DNA of 64,000 nucleotides from Glebionis coronaria (taxonomy: Eukaryota > Streptophyta > Magnoliopsida > Asterales > Asteraceae), in the NCBI GenBank assembly GCA_025667525.1, contig JANFOE010000190.1:1180501-1244500 (forward strand), read 5' to 3'. A model generated the notes under the pieces. The model had not been told where the DNA came from, searched no databases, and worked only from the letters and a program-made list of their open reading frames with translations. Below, piece by piece: positions 35,701 to 46,772 of the stretch; within the stretch, counting starts at the first letter, position 1; the number at the start of each line of letters is the position of its first letter. The translations under genes were made by a program, and so were the position numbers.

Positions 35701-37680
35701 TTATGATCGTTGTTTTATTTTTATTTTTATTTTTGATGCTTGTGTTGATATTCAACTTTTACTCCATGTATTCGTAGATCGCTGTTGTTATCCTGAGACT
35801 TTCGTCATATATTTGAAGTATTTTCATTTCTAATGTAGTTAATTTCCGTTGACAATTATATTGCTCGTTTACCTCGTTCGATCTCATTGATCTTAATTTT
35901 ATTACTTGTTGTGCTTGCAATGATCTTTAATCATGAACCACCTTACCGTTATTTTGTGAATAGTCTATTTTGAAAATATGTATGAGTGTGTGAAATGGTT
36001 CGTTAAATCAAATGTAAATGGTGTCGACTTATTTAATTATTTATTTATTTATTTTCCCATAAAAAGGCAAAGCAAAAATATGTTCCCAAAGTGGACGAAA
36101 AATGTTTGATGTGTTTCTTAAAACGATAGTAGCAATATTTTCCCATTTCAAATTTCATTTCAAATGATTTAATTATTTTGAAGGCTAGGTCGAAAACTTC
36201 CATAGTCGTGTTTGGTATGTAATAATAATGTTTGTGTTGTCACTCGATCCTCAATTATGCACAGCTTAGCTAACTATGCATAATTCGGGAAGAGTCCTGT
36301 TTTGTTGGTTGTTGTTGCTTGATCCTCAAGTATGCATGATCTAGCTAATTATGCATAGTTTAGGAAGGGCACTATCGTGTCAAACAAATTGGTCATCTTG
36401 AAACTTGTAGTGTTTTGATAAACGTTTGGATGAGAACGTTTCTTTCTAAAATGGTGGATCATTTTTGCAAGTGGTCGTAATTTATTTGATTCTTAAAGAC
36501 AATTTTTGAATTTTCTTGTGTTCTTTGAAATCTTTTCTTTTTGTTTGGCGTTGACTTAGTAAGTCACTGTGACCGAGTAATTTTGGAAAAATGTTTTTAT
36601 GAGTTGTGTGTAATGTGTGAAGATTATCGGAATCACGAGGGTGTTGATGAAATACCAAAGGGGCGCGAATCGACACTGAGAAGAGTTTTTAACAAAAATA
36701 GAAGACTTCCGAAGTAGAGGAAAACCGAGTTTGAATAACTCTAAGTGAAAGGAAGAAGACTTCTCCTACGTCGAATGTATCGTACTTTATTTATTATTCT
36801 TTTCTTGTTCTTTTGATATGACAACGACACGCGGTGAACTGTTGAAGTTTACCAACTGTGCATCAGTAATTGGAAGACAATTCCATTGTCGTTTTCGTTT
36901 ATTTAAGTGAGGAATCCTCTTTGCTTGACTCAACCATCCTTGATTATCGATGGTTAAACGATAGATATCCATAGTTGATGTTTTTGTGGTAAACCCTTGC
37001 CTTTTATGTGTTTATGTTGTATGTGACTTAGTCAAGTGATCGTAAGTTGTGAGAACTTGAGACGACATTGTCCAATGAAGTCCGATCATGGAGAACACGT
37101 GCCATGTAATGTATTTTTTTTTAACTGTGAACGATGATATTTATTAAGATTTTGACCACGTTTGGGACGGAAGTAAGATGGTGTTCTTGTAGTATCTTTT
37201 GGGTATGGATCCGTGTGTGAGCACCCTACGATGACATATGTATGTAATTTATTTCTTTTTGGATATGCATCCATAGATGGCAAGCTCGTAAACCTTCTTT
37301 AACTTGCAATTTTCTTTTGACTGGACTCATCCGAGAATTATGTAAATATTCTTGTTTTATCTCGGCTTGGCTGATTAGCAAGCGTGGGTTAACTGATTGA
37401 ACTGATTGGTTTAGCATGGTTTGGCTATGTTGCAAACATGTCGTAATATGGTGGTATGTGTTTCATAATGGCTTTTGTGTTTGTTTGGATTGTGATGTCT
37501 TCGAGGGAGTTATGTATACGCCGAATGATTTCGTATCGATGAATTCGTTTTTGACGAAGTAGGGTTGTATGTACGTAATATTGCGATAAGGTGATTTTGC
37601 ACGAATAGTATTAATTACTTCGTCTTTTATATTTTGAACGTTTTTCTATGAGGTGATGTGCGACCCGTGTGATTTTCTTT
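32756..37680 (+). pseudogene. Tek3 interior, decayed gag-pol remnant
   Basis: About 4.9 kb where gag, protease, RT, RNase H and most of integrase should be. An ATGGCTCCGGTAAGA near 32848 is a possible relic of the gag start. No protease, RT or integrase catalytic motif can be read in any frame. The longest open frame (131 codons, 34729-35124, - strand) shows nothing familiar. The sequence is AT-rich. Two imperfect copies of a block around GATCCTCAA.TATGCA...TAGCTAA.TATGCATA lie at 36246 and 36320. The interior is about as long as a normal Tekay interior, which suggests decay by point changes rather than one big deletion. Confidence 0.65.
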
Positions 37681-38170
37681 GTGAGCAATTATTTTTATGA
37701 GATGATGAACCAAGTGAAAGGACGACTCGAACGTTGGAAAACGTACTCCGAACATGTGTGATTGATTTTGATAGTTGTTGAGAACGACACATGCCCTTGG
37801 TAGTATCTTTGTACCACGACTTTTACCTTGATTAGCCTTGAAGCTGCGACATTTGAAGAATTATGTTGATGAAAATATAGATCGCGAGTTGGGTGAAATG
37901 AAGTAGGAAAAAGTTAGTTGAATGGACCTAAAATGATTTGAGAGACTCCGGAGGAGATGGTGTAGATTGAGAATCACTTGTTGTCCGCGAGAAGCTGCGA
38001 GAAGAGACGTGTCAATAACCGAAGGAAGGATTTGAGAAATTGAAGTGGAGATCAAGGATCGAGATGTTAAGAGATTGAAGCAAGGTATAATACTCATCGT
38101 GAAGGTGTGATGGAACCCGAGACGTGAACCGAAGTCCACGTCGGAAGGTGGAGACCTCTTTAGGAAGTAG
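37681..38170 (+). pseudogene. Tek3 fossil pol C-terminus
   Basis: Shifting frames still match the last part of chromovirus pol: near 37840 HLKNYVDEN, and at 38057-38170 an open trace D-R-D-V-K-R-L-K-Q followed by IVKV, a stop, WNPRRE and EGGDLF. The order agrees with the post-integrase tail found in living Tekay elements. The in-frame TGA at the position expected to encode Arg suggests CpG decay. This is the clearest evidence that the interior descends from Tekay pol. Confidence 0.75.
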
Positions 38171-38238
38171 TACCATCATCTTGCTAATAGTACAAATGCG
38201 AGTATAAGAACCGGAGAGCGCCGGGACGTCGCTCCCTT

Positions 38239-38251
38239 AAGGAGGGGAGGA
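38239..38251 (+). promoter_or_regulatory. Tek3 polypurine tract
   Basis: AAGGAGGGGAGGA directly before the 3' LTR TGTAACACC. It is perfectly purine, so cis signals are kept while the coding part has decayed. Confidence 0.9.
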
Positions 38252-41133
38252 TGTAACACCCGTGAAAGTGCCGTATGATGCTAAGTTATTGTCTCAAGAG
38301 CTGTTCAGTATGAGCATCTCTCTTAAGTTGTGGCTCACTTGTGGATGTGATATCCCGAGCCCAACGTCATTTATTTAATCCTATTTTACGTATATTTTTG
38401 AAATTTTTAAGAATTTTTATCGTGGAATTATTTGACGGTTTAAGTTGAAACCAACGTTTACGGTCGTAATTTAACGTTTGACGATTTAAGAAGAACCGAT
38501 GACGACTACGATACCGACGGATGCCCAAAACTTACATTTTATTATCGATTGATCGATATTTGAGTTTTTCGAGAATTTTACTTACGGTTCGTGTTAAGTT
38601 GAGTCGGGTGAGTTTTATAGCCTTCCGAGTACATTTAAAGTATCCCAAAAATATTTTGGAGTGTTCGGGATGATTTCCGACTCCCGTAAAATTTTCTAAA
38701 TTGACTAGTGAGTCAATCCCGCAAAGTTTTAAGGACGTTTTTACTTGAGGCCAAAAGAAATCAAAAATATACACTTTAGTCCCTCCCATCTCACAAAAAG
38801 GCACAAACACAACACACACAAACACTTTAACAAAAAATAAATCAAACACACTCTCCCTCTCTCCCTCTAGCCGACGGCTACACCCCAAAAACCACCACAA
38901 TCCACCATTTTTTTTGAGTTTTAACAAAAACTAACCTTAGACCACCTCCTAAAATCCATTGGTGAGTGTTAATCCATGGTTAAATTAAACATGCATTAAC
39001 AAAAATTTTCCAAAAATTTTCAAGATCATTCAAATTCGTTTTTGAGGTTAATTGTATTGATGCATGTTAAATTCATGTATAGTGTGGGTATAATCACCAA
39101 TAAAACCCACCAAAATTAATTTGGTTGTGGTGATTTGGTCACCCAAACCCCACGGCACAAGGGGGTGTTTGGGGAGCCATGGTGGTTGATGATTTTGAGC
39201 ATTGTCTTTATGTTTAGCATTATGTTTATTGGTGTTTTAGATGGGTACATGTGGTTGCATGTTTGTTTTTAGATGTTAGGATTATGAGGTTGATTGATCA
39301 ATAGGGGTAGGGACTGAAATTTGTGTTTGGATATGTTTGGGAATGCTTAGGATGAAACCTAGTAGTGATTGATAGGTTTGGAATCGAGCTTAAGTGTGAT
39401 TTTGATATGGATAAATTTAGGCAGAAACTTTGAGACCTTTTCGTAAAAATAATTTTTCCTACAGGTCTAGATAACTAAATGTAGTCATAGAGGGTCTTCT
39501 TAGCTTTAATTTGGTATAAGTTAGAGCCCGTGACTCAAAACGAGCTAAAAGTTATGAGGTTTTAAAGATCGAGTACCGGGAGACGAGAACTTTCATAATC
39601 CGAATTTATGTATAGTTTTAGTCAAATCCCGAGGACCACAAGTATGAATTGGTAAATGGTCAAGGGTCAAATTTTGGTCACAAACCTGTGTAATTGAGTC
39701 TATAATTGGACTTAGGAGTCAAAGAAGTCAAAGGTGCATTTCATATAGGTCAAAGAGGTCCAAGTTGGTCGAAGTACAATTTCAGCCCGGAAAATGTAGT
39801 TTTTGAAAAGCGTTGAGTAACGGGTCGTAGAAGCGAAAACTTTTAATGGGATTAAAAATGGGTTTTCTACAGGTCTTAAGGTATTTTTGAGAATTTTCTA
39901 AATTTTTATAACAAGGGTAAGGTCTAGTAAAACAACCCATACTTTTGGTAAGTATCGGCGAAGTCGTGAAATTTATAGTAACTTTAATTACGTAGGTAAA
40001 TGGTATAGGTCTAGTAACAACTACTTGTTTGATTTTGGCGTGAGTTTTCATAAGCATTGAGTGTGTTTGCATTTGCGTGTGTTTAGTACAATAATGTACG
40101 CGGAGTATTGATTTGGTTTTTGTACTTTGACTTTTAGGTCAAGTGTTTGATTTTCCCGGGCATCCACGTCGTCGGTGACATTTCTCGTTACGTCTTCGCC
40201 AGAACCACTACTACTACGCAAGGTGAGTCTATAGCCTCGCTCTTTACTTTATTCAAATGTTTTTAACCCGCGAGGGGGATACATGCTAATTTAAATGAAA
40301 ATGAACATAAGTCTTGATTGATTGTTGGACCCGAATGTTTCCTCGAAATTGTGTTGAGTACCTAGTTGCAAAAGTCCCTAAATTCATGAACTATTAACTA
40401 TTGTCCTGGCCTCGAGTAGGGGGAAATAGCCGCTTATACAATTTGTAGTACTACGGGGCTAACGACCCAATGCTAGCCGAGAAGCTGTACGTTGAGTAAG
40501 TTCTGCGGTAGATTATCTTGTATAAGAGATAAGGTATAATTGCAACTGATGCCTTTAGAAGGGGCACTGGTTTCATCTGAATCACGCCGGTAATTATTAC
40601 GCGGGTGATTGAGTTAACGGATTAGTGTCATGAGCTTAAACACAATTGTCATATCCTTGAGTAATAGATTGTGAGTACGACAATGCTATTGAATGATCAT
40701 GATTGGTTTTTAATACTTATGTTCAACTTATGATTTGATAAACCTATAGATTCGCTCAACCTTTGTGTTGACGATTTTAAGCATGTGTTTCAGGTAACCA
40801 AGATTGATAGCAGCGGAGCATGCGAGGATGGAAGTTGTGGTGGCTTGGCGGTCTGCTTTGTTTTCCTCCCTTTTGCACTTAAAAATTTTATACTATGTCA
40901 TGTGAATGAAAATGTATTTTTGGGTTGAGATTCAGTGGGGACCTAAACGCAAACTCTGTATTGTATTCTTTTGGGGTTTGGAAAACAGTAGACATGTACA
41001 TTTTAACTATGTTTAAATTATGTCAAGACTTTTACGTCTTTTGAGTCGTTTGATATATCTTGTGCGCGATGATAACTGTGTAGCACCCAAATGTTGTAGT
41101 TCCGCTGCGCATAGCATTTGTGGGGGTGTTACA
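38252..41133 (+). repeat. Tek3 3' LTR
   Basis: 2882 bp, same length as the 5' copy and nearly identical. Differences seen by eye include single changes near 38673, 38876, 38913 and 39972. The intron-like interval is repeated at about 40223-40793. Confidence 0.95.
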
Positions 41134-41138
41134 AAGAG

Positions 41139-42071
41139 TGAGGACCCCCGCATATTTCACATGGTTGGCTTACAGCATTGACTTGAGCGTTTTTAGCGTT
41201 GATGTTGTTGGTGTTGCTAGCGGTTTGGGTAGCAAGCGATTCAAGAAGCGACGTGATTTTGCAAGTCTCTTGTCGTTGTCACTAGTACTAGCACTAGCGG
41301 CATTGGTCCGAACACTCTTGGTTTGCACTCTAGACTTATTCTCAATAATATCCCAAGCGGCATTAGAACTCTTAACCAAAATATTACCCTCGAGGCACTA
41401 TTTAGTGAATCTTGGTCATTCATGCTTAAACCATTGTAAAAGGTATTAACTTGGTGCACTTTGGTAAAACCATGTTGTGGCCACTTTCTTAAAAGGTCTT
41501 TAAAACGGTCCCAAGATTCACTAAAAGACTCATCGTACTTTTGTTCAAAATTAATAATTTCATTGCGCAAAGCGGTAGTACGAGAGGGTGGGAAAAAGTA
41601 GTTTATGAATTTCGTCTCTAAATCCTTCCACGTCAGAATACTTTGTGGCGGTTCCTTTGCAAGCCAATGTCGGGCTTGTCCCTCTAAGGAGAAAGGAAAA
41701 AGTTGTAAGCGGATTACCTCTTGTGGAACACCATTGAATTTGACCGTATTCGTAAGTTGCAGGAACCTTTTGATGTGGTCATGAGGATCATCAATGGTAC
41801 GCCCCAAGAATGGTTGAGCGGAGACCATCTGAATAAAGCCGGATTTAAGCTCAAAGTTGTTGGCTGCAATCGCGGGTATGACAATTGGATCATTGTTGCC
41901 CTCTACATGTGCTTGCAAAAGTTCAATCATCGGGCGATTGTCCGGTAGAGGTTCATTGTTGTTGTTATTATTGTTGTTTTGAGGTGGATTGTTATTGTTG
42001 TTGTGTACACCGGCCATGTCTAAGTCTTCGAGAGGCTCGGGCTCTTGATAAGACGTTGATCGTGTACGCAT
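41139..42071 (-). CDS. Ath2 gag N-terminal part
   Basis: Begins MRTRSTSYQEPEPLEDLDM at 42071. Asn-rich segment, then the capsid-like domain (HWLAKEPPQSILTW, FFPPSRT). The frame is correct to about 41391, where one base is missing in a C run compared with Ath1; a second 1 bp loss lies near 41261. Between them the gag sequence continues in another frame (SNAAWDIIENKSRVQTKSV). The Tek3 target site is at 41134-41138. Gag forms the virus-like particle that packages the element RNA; this copy could not make a full protein. Confidence 0.92.
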
Positions 42072-42270
42072 GCACCTGCAAAAGAACTAACAAAGCAAAA
42101 ACAAAGCAGAAATATTTTTGGTTTTTATGGTTTTTCTATTTTTTTTTGTATTTTTGAAAATTTTATATTTTTTAGGGTTTTTGAAATTTTTTATGAAAAA
42201 GTAACGTTCACAGGGAACGGATCCCAAAATCCAAGTTCTCACACAAAACTGTTAATCTTTACAAGAAGAG
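42072..42270 (-). other. Ath2 untranslated leader
   Basis: About 200 bp with a T-rich + strand stretch and a CTTTTGCAG|GTGCATG boundary before the gag ATG, like Ath1. No gene. Confidence 0.8.
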
Positions 42271-42285
42271 CCGGCAGCGGCGCCA
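42271..42285 (-). promoter_or_regulatory. Ath2 primer binding site, tRNA-Asp type
   Basis: Identical in sequence and position to the Ath1 site (TGGCGCCGCTGCCGG, two bases from the LTR). Confidence 0.9.
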
Positions 42286-42532
42286 TTTGATACAATGATT
42301 TGTTATGGGGTTCAGATTAGTTCTCGGAATCTTCTCGAATTGATCACATCTCCAAGTGGTACTTATTGTTCTTGGTGACAAATAGGGGGTTTGGCTTTCT
42401 ATGCTACTAAAAAGATGAGTGCGTGAAGTAAATAAAGATAAACTAAAAAGCAATTAATTAAAAGCAATTAATAAAAATAAAACTTTACTTAAAATAAAAC
42501 AGATAAAAACCTTAACTCAGAAAATCACTGAT

Positions 42533-43022
42533 GTGGAATATCACTCTTCATTCGGAATAATTAACACAGCCTTCATTCGGAATAATCCTTGATCTGGAAT
42601 AAGAGCTTGATGTAGAATAAATATCCTTCATGCGGAATGTTTGTTCACGCGGAATAAATGATGTTGATCTGGAATAAAATTGGTGATCCGGAATGTTGGT
42701 TGATGCAGAATAAAATGGTTGATGCGGAATAAATTGGTTGATGCGGAATAAATGGTTGATGCGGAATAAATGGTTGATGCGGAATGTTTGAGTTGATCCG
42801 GAATAATTATTCCGGATGAGTGAACTTGATTCGAAATGAACAGAAAGGAAATTTGATCCAGAATAATGGTGCTGATTCGGAATAATGGAGTTGATCCGGA
42901 ATAACTGATTATTCCGGATGAAAGGATTTGATCCGGAATATAAAATATTCCGGATGAACAATTTTGATTCGGAATAAAAATAAACAGTGCTTGATTCGGA
43001 ATATAATGACTGATCCGGAATC
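42533..43022 (-). repeat. CGGAAT minisatellite with hairpins in Ath2 LTR
   Basis: About twenty degenerate units by eye, with cores GATGCGGAATAAATGGTT and GATCCGGAATAA. It lies about 400 bp downstream of the TATA box in the sense direction, thus in transcribed LTR sequence. Confidence 0.85.
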
Positions 43023-43433
43023 TGGGAAATGAAGAACATCGAAGAACAGGGGAATACGATTTTACCAAAAATCAACCAAGTTTTTAACCAAAACTTAAAC
43101 CAAACTAAACACTAATCATTTATCAACCATAAACATCAAATCCCAACAATAAAAACACAAAACCCAATAACTTTTACGGATTAAAATTAACCAAATAAGA
43201 ACTTTAAAACTTTGAATCAAAAAGAGAAGATGAACAAGATTAAATGGAAGATTGTATTGAAAGATTAATGTTAAACAAACAAAGTGAAAGATTAAAAACT
43301 TACAATATTAAGGATTGAATCAAGAAAAATAAAATCACCAACACCTTAGTGGTGTTGGCTTCCTCCCTACGAAACAAAAAGAAAGAAAGACTGGAAACTA
43401 AAAACTAGCTCAAAAAGTGTGAAGGGGATGTCC

Positions 43434-43442
43434 TTATATAGG
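43434..43442 (-). promoter_or_regulatory. TATA box of Ath2 5' LTR
   Basis: The - strand reads CCTATATAAGG about 445 bp into the LTR, matching the position in Ath1. Confidence 0.65.
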
Positions 43443-43883
43443 CCAAGTGGTTGGTTGGTGAATGGGCTTTCTTTTTTCTTTTCGTCTTCTCGTCTTTTCA
43501 GTAAAGTCGACGTTTTCGATTATGATTCGGGATTTGTCGACGAAGAAATTCAACTCGTCTTTTAATTCTTCGTTTAATAGACTTGAGCTCTTTCGACATA
43601 TGTAAATCTTCCGTCTTTGGTCCTTTTCTTCGATAAATCTTCAAATAGGACCATTGACTTCAAATCTTTTGCATCTCTTGGACAATAGACTTCGTCTTGA
43701 GTCTTTTTCTTTGATAAAACCCGTGCAATCCCATGTTTTCTCCAATATCCATCCGGTTGGCTCTGAAAACACAATAAACACAAAAACCACGCATAATTCC
43801 AAACAAATGATATTAAATACGCGTTTTGGTCTTGTTTTAGCAAGAAATAAGTGGTAAAAGGATGGGTGTTTTCACACCTATCA

Positions 43884-43901
43884 CCCTTTTACCTAAAAAA
43901 A
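43884..43901 (+). repeat. LINE1 3' tail end
   Basis: Reads CCCTTTTACCTAAAAAAA and completes the LINE1 tail interrupted at 21585. A near-identical tail (ACCGGGG..TTCCCCTTTACCCC, then A7) is found on the - strand at 45927-45985. The A run is probably the original poly(A). Confidence 0.65.
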
Positions 43902-45680
43902 TATTTGGGAGCTTAAAGGAGGAGGAAAAACAACTTATATTAGACATTGTCCTATTCAAAGTTGAAAAGCTGCATGTTAGGTACCTTTGTATGCCCCTTA
44001 CTTCTAAGATATGCGGGTGAGTAACTGCAAGCCTCTAATTGACAATATTAAGGACATAATGATGAATTGGAAGAACATGTGTCTTTCCTATGCTGGAAGG
44101 TTGTTGTTGGTTGCTTCAGTTTTAGAGTCTATACATGTCTATTGGGTTTTTGTGTTCCTACTACCGGTTATTGTATTAAAAGAAATCAACAAGTTGCTCA
44201 AAGATTTCTTATGGAATCAAAGTGAAATGTTTAAGGGGAAAGCTAAAGTTGACTGGAAAAATATCTGCACGCCTAAAAGTCAAGGTGACGTTGGTCTAAA
44301 AAACCTGGGCGTTTAGAACAAGGATACGATAGCTAAAACCTCTAGGAAATTATGGACAACAAGGAGACTTAGTGGGTCAAATGGGTGAACGTGGTAAAAT
44401 TTAAAGGTAAATGTATTTGGACTACTAGTGAGAATGTAATGATAGTTGGGGTGGAAGAACATTCTTAAGATGAGGAGTGAAATTAGGCAGTTCGTGGTTA
44501 TGAAAGTGAGGAATTGTCATAAAACTTTTGTGATTTATGATAACTTGATCAATATTGGGACTTTGCAAAACTTCAGTACTTAAAGGGACATTTATAATGT
44601 TATAGTGGATGTTAATGTAGTGGTAAAGGATTTTATGATCAACAATATATGTTAGTGGCCTATTGAATAGATTGTGTAGTATCTTATCCTAAATCAACAT
44701 GTTAGTTTGAACCTTATAGATGATAAAGAAGATGGGTTGGTGTGGAAAGCAACAATGGTAAAGAATATGAGTGTTCTATCAAACTGGCATATGAGGACTT
44801 TTGTCCTCATGAAGTAAATGTTAAGTGGAAAAGTCTTGTTTGGTTTTCTCAAAACATACCCAAGCATGCCTTTATTCTTTAGTTAGCAATCCAGAATATA
44901 CTTAACACTCAAGATAAGTTCAAAAGATGGGGTCTTATGATGTAATGGTTTGTCCCCTTTGCTGTGAAGAGATGGACTCACATGTTCATTTGTTTTTCTC
45001 ATGCCTTTACTCAAAGGAATTTTAAGCGGTGGTTAATATCGTGATTGACATTCTACATTGTCATACTAATAGGAATAAGCTTGTAGAGCATATGTCTAAG
45101 ATGTTTATTAGGAACTCTATTAAGAGTGTTATAAGGAAATTGGATTTGCTGCAGTACTTACCTCATTTGACAAGAAAGAAACTACATGATATCCATAGTT
45201 GAAAAAAGATCATATAATGAAATTGTTGAGGTTCTTTATGAGATTATTATAATGAGATTTCTCAGTCTAAAAGTGAAAATGTTTATGGCTGTTCTTAAAG
45301 CTCAAAAAGAATGAAATGTGTAGTTGAAATTATGAATATTTAAGCTTTAGAGAGTGTTTGGCATTAGTATTGGATTCTTTTGGGCTGTTTTAAAGAAGAA
45401 TAATCATTGGATTTTCTTTTGGAACCTATGTAGACAACTACCTGAAAGTATGGAAGTACTGGATATGGTGTGGATATCTATGTAGCAGTTATATAGTGTT
45501 CTGCATAGGGTCTTATATCTTGGTAGTGAGAACCTTTCTAGTTGTCTTAATCCTACATAAGTGGACGTTGGTCATTATGTAGTGTGTTGTGTATATAAAT
45601 AGTTAAAGGCTTCACTTTTTATCATAACGTAGGTTTCCTACTTTGGTGGAATGCTATCTTGGTGATGCCCAGTCTTCCGG
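43902..45680 (+). pseudogene. LINE2: L1-type ORF2 C-terminal half, decayed
   Basis: Starts in the RT thumb region (EEEKQLILDIV, then VRYL.MPLTSK). An open stretch at 44011-44316 reads SNCKPLIDNIKDIMMNWKN, SYAGRLLLVASVLESIHVYW and KGKAKVDWKNICTPKSQGD. Further on, frames shift repeatedly but a zf-RVT-like segment is visible around 44800-45020 (WKSLVWFSQNIPKHAF, NTQDKFKRWG, SHVHLFFSCLYSKE). A sequence with no recognisable features runs from 45300 to about 45680. The endonuclease, the RT active site and ORF1 are absent. Distinct from LINE1 at the sequence level. Confidence 0.85.
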
Positions 45681-45926
45681 TATAATCAGTAATTCTAGCT
45701 GGCGTATACACCTTAGGGATAAGGGCAATGATAGTATGATTGATTTCCCTAAGAAGCTTACCATTAGTAAAAAAATTCCCGAATAGCACAAGTAACATCT
45801 CCTCCAACAACGTCCCATGATTTCTTGAAAAAAGCAGGAGTGAAGCCATCCGGACCTGGTGCCTTGTCATCAGCCATCGAAAACAACGCACTCTTAATTT
45901 CATCATCAGAAACTTCTTTTTTTGGG
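45622..45926 (-). pseudogene. LINE3: ORF2 fragment before the RT core
   Basis: The - strand frame reads EVSDDEIKSALFS, then (frame 45622-45906) a stretch that becomes DDKAPGPDG in an adjacent frame, then FFTNGKLLREINHTIIALIPKV. These are the conserved blocks before the RT domain of plant L1 ORF2. The match breaks at ITDY near 45685, next to the end of LINE2. Only about 300 bp remains. Confidence 0.8.
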
Positions 45927-46176
45927 GTAAAGGGGAATGTCCCCGGTAAAAGATATATTACGCCAAAAAACGTTGAAGTACATAGGATGTAGGTGAACTC
46001 CTACATCAAAGCCCGTTACATAGGCAACAACCAAACACCTATTGTGTTAAAACCAATAACCCTACATAAGAGGACATGCCCTCAAATGACAGCTAGAAAC
46101 AAATTTTCTACTTCCTACCACTAGTAGAGATATGAAAATCCCGAAACGCCTTAACCTGACCCGGTAAATCACGAAT
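45927..46176 (-). repeat. LINE 3' tail and UTR on the - strand
   Basis: Follows the ORF1 stop and ends, on the - strand, with GTTTTTTGGCGTAATATA, then TTTTACCGGGG and a run of A at about 45927. It matches the LINE1 tail (21535-21585 plus 43884-43901). The ORF1 is thus followed directly by a 3' tail without an ORF2. Confidence 0.65.
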
Positions 46177-46772
46177 CTAGTCAGCATAATCATCATCATA
46201 TATATCAAATTCCTCTTCTAATTGGTGGCCACCTCCTCCTCGTGTTGATGACATATACGCTTCATACTCTTCTTGATATACAAATACCTCGTTGTCATCA
46301 TCAGAATCACTAATTTTTCCAAGATCTTTAAAACCAAACGATAATTTTGGTTTACTAGAAGACGCAACAACCTCCTTACCATTTTGTGGCTCTTGAGCAA
46401 TTGGAGATTTAGTACTTACGACCTTCATATCAACCTGCTCCACCACATTCATTGTCGAATCTTCTTCTCTAAGTTTGTCGAATGAATTCCTCAATTCCAC
46501 AATATTACCCTTATCAAAATGTTTAGAAGAATTGTTCACCTTTGCGGACTGTTTTTTGGAAGGTGCCTTAGATTTCATAACCCAAGAAGATTTAGGTTTT
46601 GAAAATTTTAGCCCTTTAATTTGTCGTGATTTGAATGTAGTAGGTTGTTCCTTCCGATTCACCTGTACGGACCCGTCCTCCTTATTAGGAGCAACATGTT
46701 TAGACTTCTTTGGGCAATGTGCATCCGTATGATCAAATTTTTTACATAAATCACAACGTGGGGGCTGCCACT
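46177..46772 (-). pseudogene. LINE ORF1 C-terminal part with zinc knuckle
   Basis: ORF1 proteins of plant L1 elements bind RNA and contain a gag-like DUF4283 domain and a knuckle. Here the - strand reads W-Q-P-P-R-C, then knuckle CDLCKKFDHTDAHC, then a Lys/Ser-rich region and an acidic end (DIYDDDYAD). The first part of the same ORF1 is at 50660-51489; the two are separated by the solo LTR, which inserted inside the WQPPRC-coding segment. Residues before the knuckle in the longest open frame (46773-46827) come from the LTR, not from ORF1. Confidence 0.85.

Larger units (their letters stand above)
29859..41133 (+). mobile_element. Tek3: Tekay-like LTR element with decayed interior (11.3 kb)
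   Basis: Two LTRs of 2882 bp each, TG...CA ends (TGTAACACCC...GGGTGTTACA), TSD AAGAG at 29854-29858 and 41134-41138. Removing it rejoins Ath2 gag. Initiator tRNA-Met primer site and a good polypurine tract are present. By eye fewer than ten differences separate the LTRs (about 0.3%), so insertion is recent. The 5.5 kb interior encodes no usable protein; only traces of the pol C-terminus remain. It therefore looks like a non-autonomous passenger moved by another element's enzymes. Confidence 0.96.
21586..43883 (-). mobile_element. Ath2: complete Athila-like retrotransposon, split by Tek3 (22.3 kb span)
   Basis: LTRs at 21586-23208 and 42288-43883 with TSD CCCTT at 21581-21585 and 43884-43888. 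Net length without Tek3 is about 11.0 kb. It belongs to the Ath1 family group: same primer site, close gag-pol and spacer, but a more diverged LTR. By eye the two LTRs differ by about 35-40 substitutions (roughly 2.3%) plus one extra 25 bp repeat unit in the left copy. Defects: two 1 bp deletions in gag (near 41391 and 41261), the Tek3 insertion at 29858, and a 1 bp deletion in a T run near 27219. Confidence 0.96.
42288..43883 (-). repeat. Ath2 5' LTR (right copy)
   Basis: 1596 bp; 27 bp shorter than the left copy, mostly because it has one repeat unit fewer near 42543. TATA box on the - strand at 43434-43442. The repeat array covers about 42533-43022 and includes three perfect hairpin sequences (42796-42817, 42894-42919, 42931-42955). 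Confidence 0.95.
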
